Shown here one piece after another: positions 14,601 through 16,367 of a DNA stretch of 16,367 bases (positions within the stretch are counted from its first letter, which is position 1; each line of letters starts with the position of its first letter). Source of the DNA: Sulfurovum sp. (lineage in GTDB: Bacteria > Campylobacterota > Campylobacteria > Campylobacterales > Sulfurovaceae); contig DAOVZV010000003.1 of assembly GCA_030634925.1 (NCBI GenBank), forward strand, positions 1 to 16,367, in the 5' to 3' direction. The notes below the pieces were generated by a model. It did no database searches, had not been told where the DNA came from, and worked only from the letters and a program-made list of their open reading frames with translations. Made by a program: the position numbers and the translations under genes.

Positions 14601-15560
14601 ATGAGCTATAAATTATCACAAATTGCCATAGAGATTGGTATAGAGTTCAAAGGAGAGGATACCGATATAGATGGTATCCACACCCTAAGCGAAGCATCCG
14701 ATATGGAGTTGAGCTTTTTTAATAGTAGTAAGTATATAGACCTCCTGCCACAAACAAAAGCAAAAGCTGTACTTATAGAAGAGAAATATGCTCATCTGCT
14801 ACCCAAAACAACTATAGCACTTATCACAGATGAGCCTTATCTCAAATTGGCACTAGCATCTAAACTATTTGCGTATAAAATCACTACCCAAACTTCACCT
14901 CCATCTATAGGTATAGATTGCGATATAGATGATAGTATTGTATTTGGTAGAGATGTGACTATTGGTGATAGTGTAACTATTTTGGCAGGAAGCTATATTG
15001 GTGATGGAGTAACAATAGGTGACAACACCCTACTCCACCCCAATATTACTATATATCACCATTCACAAATTGGTAGTGAGTGTATCATTCATAGTGGTAC
15101 AGTCATAGGTTCAGATGGTTATGGATTTGCACATACCAAAACAGGTGAACATATCAAAATATATCAAAATGGTATAACTATCATAGAAGATAGTGTAGAG
15201 ATAGGTGCGAACTGTACGATAGATAGAGCTGTATTTGGCTCAACATATATTCGTAGAGGTACAAAACTAGACAATCTAATACAGATAGGTCACAACTGCG
15301 ATATAGGAGAGCATAATCTACTTGCAGGTCAGGCAGGAGTAGCAGGTTCTACTACAACTAATAGAAATGTAATTGTAGGTGGTCAAACTGCTGTATCTGG
15401 ACATCTAAATATAGGTGCATTTAGTACTATAGCAGGAAAATCAGGTGTGACTAAGTCACTTGAGGGTAATAATGTCTATTCAGGGTTTCCTGCGATAGAA
15501 CACAAGCAATGGCTAAGATTACAAGCAAGAATATCAGGACTACTCAAAAAGAAGAGATAG
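14601..15560 (+). CDS. lpxD: LpxD: UDP-3-O-acylglucosamine N-acyltransferase
   Basis: Adds the second 3-hydroxyacyl chain to UDP-3-O-acyl-glucosamine during lipid A synthesis. The 319-residue product has the N-terminal uridine-binding domain ([19 protein letters not shown], then [16 protein letters not shown]). A left-handed beta helix of hexapeptide repeats follows (about residues 100-290, such as [18 protein letters not shown]). The catalytic His is H231 in [10 protein letters not shown], near the position of E. coli His239. The end, ISGLLKKKR, is the usual basic C-terminal helix. It starts 3 bases after the ilvH stop, with only a weak ribosome binding site (GAGAG), so it probably depends on translation of ilvH. 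The ilvB-ilvH-lpxD order also occurs in Campylobacter. Confidence 0.95.
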   Translation: MSYKLSQIAIEIGIEFKGEDTDIDGIHTLSEASDMELSFFNSSKYIDLLPQTKAKAVLIEEKYAHLLPKTTIALITDEPYLKLALASKLFAYKITTQTSPPSIGIDCDIDDSIVFGRDVTIGDSVTILAGSYIGDGVTIGDNTLLHPNITIYHHSQIGSECIIHSGTVIGSDGYGFAHTKTGEHIKIYQNGITIIEDSVEIGANCTIDRAVFGSTYIRRGTKLDNLIQIGHNCDIGEHNLLAGQAGVAGSTTTNRNVIVGGQTAVSGHLNIGAFSTIAGKSGVTKSLEGNNVYSGFPAIEHKQWLRLQARISGLLKKKR

Positions 15561-15594
15561 CCTGATTAGCCAATAAAATACAAAAGGAAAAAAG

Positions 15595-15825
15595 ATGAGT
15601 GGAACAATAACAAATATAGACAAAATAGCACTAAGTGATACAAAAGATGGAACTATCTCTATATCAACCATAGATAAGCCTTATGGAGAAGATAGCCAAA
15701 GCGTAGCAAGTATCGGTATATCTCTACAATCACAATCGACAGAACCAGACTGGAAAGTACATATCCCAAAAGATAATATAGAAGCTGTAATAAAAGCATT
15801 GCAAAAAGCACAAGATAGTTTGTAA
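15595..15825 (+). CDS. Small protein of unknown function (76 residues)
   Basis: I do not recognise this protein. A good ribosome binding site (AAGGA, 15584-15588) lies 6 bases before the ATG, and the codon use matches its neighbours, so it is likely translated. The sequence suggests several short beta strands (TITNIDKIAL, GTISIST, ASIGISLQS, WKVHIP) followed by one C-terminal helix (NIEAVIKALQKAQDSL). There is no Cys, signal peptide or membrane segment. The strands-then-helix layout ending in 'IPKDNIEAVIKALQKA' is loosely reminiscent of PC4-like single-stranded nucleic acid binders. That is a weak impression, not an assignment. It lies 34 bases after lpxD, is probably in the same transcript, and is convergent with the tRNA gene. 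Confidence 0.65.
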   Translation: MSGTITNIDKIALSDTKDGTISISTIDKPYGEDSQSVASIGISLQSQSTEPDWKVHIPKDNIEAVIKALQKAQDSL

Positions 15826-15860
15826 GTAGATTATTTGAAGTTTGATTGAGTTTATGATTA

Positions 15861-15951
15861 TGGCGGACAGGGAGGGATTCGAACCCTCGGTACCCTTGCA
15901 GGTACACGCCCTTAGCAGGGGCGCGGATTAAACCAACTCTCCCACCTGTCC
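15861..15951 (-). tRNA. tRNA-Ser (anticodon GCU)
   Basis: A complete class II tRNA of 91 bases with encoded CCA. The acceptor stem GGACAGG pairs with CCTGTCC. The discriminator is G73, as usual for serine tRNAs. The D-loop includes AGTTGGTTTAA, and the anticodon GCT (15914-15916) sits in the loop CTGCTAA. The long variable arm has a stem GTACC/GGTAC, and the T arm is GAGGG-TTCGAAT-CCCTC. It reads AGC/AGU serine codons. There is no sign of an integrated element at its 3' end within this window. Confidence 0.97.
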
Positions 15952-15967
15952 ATGTTTTGTGAGTGGT

Positions 15968-15973
15968 ATTATA
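15968..15973 (-). promoter_or_regulatory. Candidate -10 box of the tRNA-Ser gene
   Basis: On the minus strand this reads TGATATAATAC, a perfect TATAAT, ending about 16 bases before the mature tRNA 5' end. This supports separate transcription of the tRNA from the upstream GGDEF gene. Confidence 0.5.
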
Positions 15974-15979
15974 TCATAG

Positions 15980-16010
15980 AAACTTTAACTAAACCTTAAA
16001 GTTTTTATTT
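15980..16010 (+). other. Inverted repeat with T-run between the tRNA-Ser and GGDEF genes
   Basis: A perfect 9-base inverted repeat: AAACTTTAA (15980-15988), a 7-base loop, TTAAAGTTT (15996-16004). A T-rich tract follows on the plus strand. The T-run faces rightwards, whereas the flanking genes run leftwards, so it is either a weak two-way terminator or a promoter-region site. Confidence 0.35.
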
Positions 16011-16367
16011 TTATATTTTTTTGAAAATTACTTGATTTTTGCCATTCTCTTTGGCTTCATATAGTGCCTTGTCAGCCCTTTGTAATATACTATTTATATT
16101 ATCACTTTTATCTCCATAAGCTACTCCAAAACTAGCTGTCAATCTTCCTATATGTTGAAATTTATGATTATCTACTATACTATGTATCTGTTTTACTTTG
16201 CGTATAGAGTTTTCAAGTGATATATTTTGTAATAATAACAAAAACTCCTCTCCTCCCCATCTAGCAAAAATATCATCTTTTCTAATATTTCTCTTGACTA
16301 GAGAAGCAAACTCTTTGAGGACATCATCTCCTGCTAGATGACCATAAGTATCATTGACCCTTTTGAA
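16011..16367 (-). CDS. C-terminal part of a GGDEF diguanylate cyclase, cut by the right edge
   Basis: The frame stays open to the window edge, so only the last 118 residues are seen. It is a GGDEF domain that makes cyclic di-GMP from two GTP. It begins FKRVNDTYGHLAGDDVL (the GTP-binding part of the domain). It carries an active GGEEF signature with an RxxD product-inhibition site (RKDD) exactly five residues before it. The usual C-terminal LTASFGVAYG and ADKALYEAKENGKNQV follow. Catalysis and feedback inhibition therefore both look intact. The sensory N-terminal part lies outside the window, so the input signal is unknown. A TTG at 16241 is internal, downstream of the GGEEF motif, and is not a start. 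Confidence 0.93.
   Translation of the reverse strand, partial: FKRVNDTYGHLAGDDVLKEFASLVKRNIRKDDIFARWGGEEFLLLLQNISLENSIRKVKQIHSIVDNHKFQHIGRLTASFGVAYGDKSDNINSILQRADKALYEAKENGKNQVIFKKI

Noticed and set aside
15659..15907. A minus-strand frame running through the end of the tRNA gene
   Set aside because: It overlaps the tRNA-Ser gene and is antisense to the small gene with a good ribosome binding site. No motif is seen.
15861..15951. tRNA-Ser as an integration site for a mobile element
   Set aside because: No integrase, no duplicated tRNA 3' end and no compositional break were seen on either side within the window.
1..16367. CRISPR arrays, insertion sequences or a defence cassette
   Set aside because: I saw no spaced repeat units, transposase motifs or terminal inverted repeats. 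addA is a housekeeping repair enzyme here.

Overview
The window looks like ordinary, mostly chromosomal housekeeping DNA from a Campylobacterota (epsilonproteobacterial) organism. The reasons are the low G+C content, the Campylobacterota-style AddA (RecB-like) helicase-nuclease, a barrel porin with the local 'DLRLRYE' pattern, and the gene order ilvB-ilvH-lpxD, which is also found in Campylobacter. I assign no genus. I found no insertion sequence, prophage, CRISPR array or recognisable defence cassette. The best leads are regulatory or start-site oddities, not a new multi-gene system.

Layout: (1) Bases 2-3056 hold the 3' end of an unrecognised reading frame that runs off the left edge. It overlaps addA, a UvrD/RecB-family helicase with a C-terminal nuclease. 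(2) Bases 3057-4357 hold an outer-membrane porin gene. Its upstream region carries three TGTAA half-sites at exact 11-base spacing, and a hairpin terminator follows. (3) Bases 4368-9336 hold rdgB on the minus strand, divergent from glnD-glmS. GlnD is the PII-modifying glutamine sensor and GlmS is a glutamine-consuming enzyme. (4) Bases 9342-11444 on the minus strand hold hemL, an AtpZ-like gene and a four-TM membrane protein gene, tightly overlapped. (5) Bases 11500-12300 hold a tonB gene divergent from hemL. It has no ATG, GTG or TTG in frame at its proper 5' end and appears to start on ATT or ATC. (6) Bases 12406-15560 hold ilvB-ilvH-lpxD, followed by a 76-residue protein gene of unknown function. 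(7) Bases 15861-16367 on the minus strand hold tRNA-Ser(GCU), with the C-terminal part of a GGDEF diguanylate cyclase at the right edge.

How the genes fit together: glnD-glmS links nitrogen sensing to amino-sugar supply. glmS and lpxD both feed envelope synthesis (peptidoglycan and lipid A precursors). The porin and TonB both serve outer-membrane transport. hemL (tetrapyrrole synthesis) and tonB (possible iron or haem uptake) share a compact divergent promoter region, which suggests but does not show common regulation. All positions and codon counts were read by hand. Functional assignments rest on recognised motifs, not on database searches.
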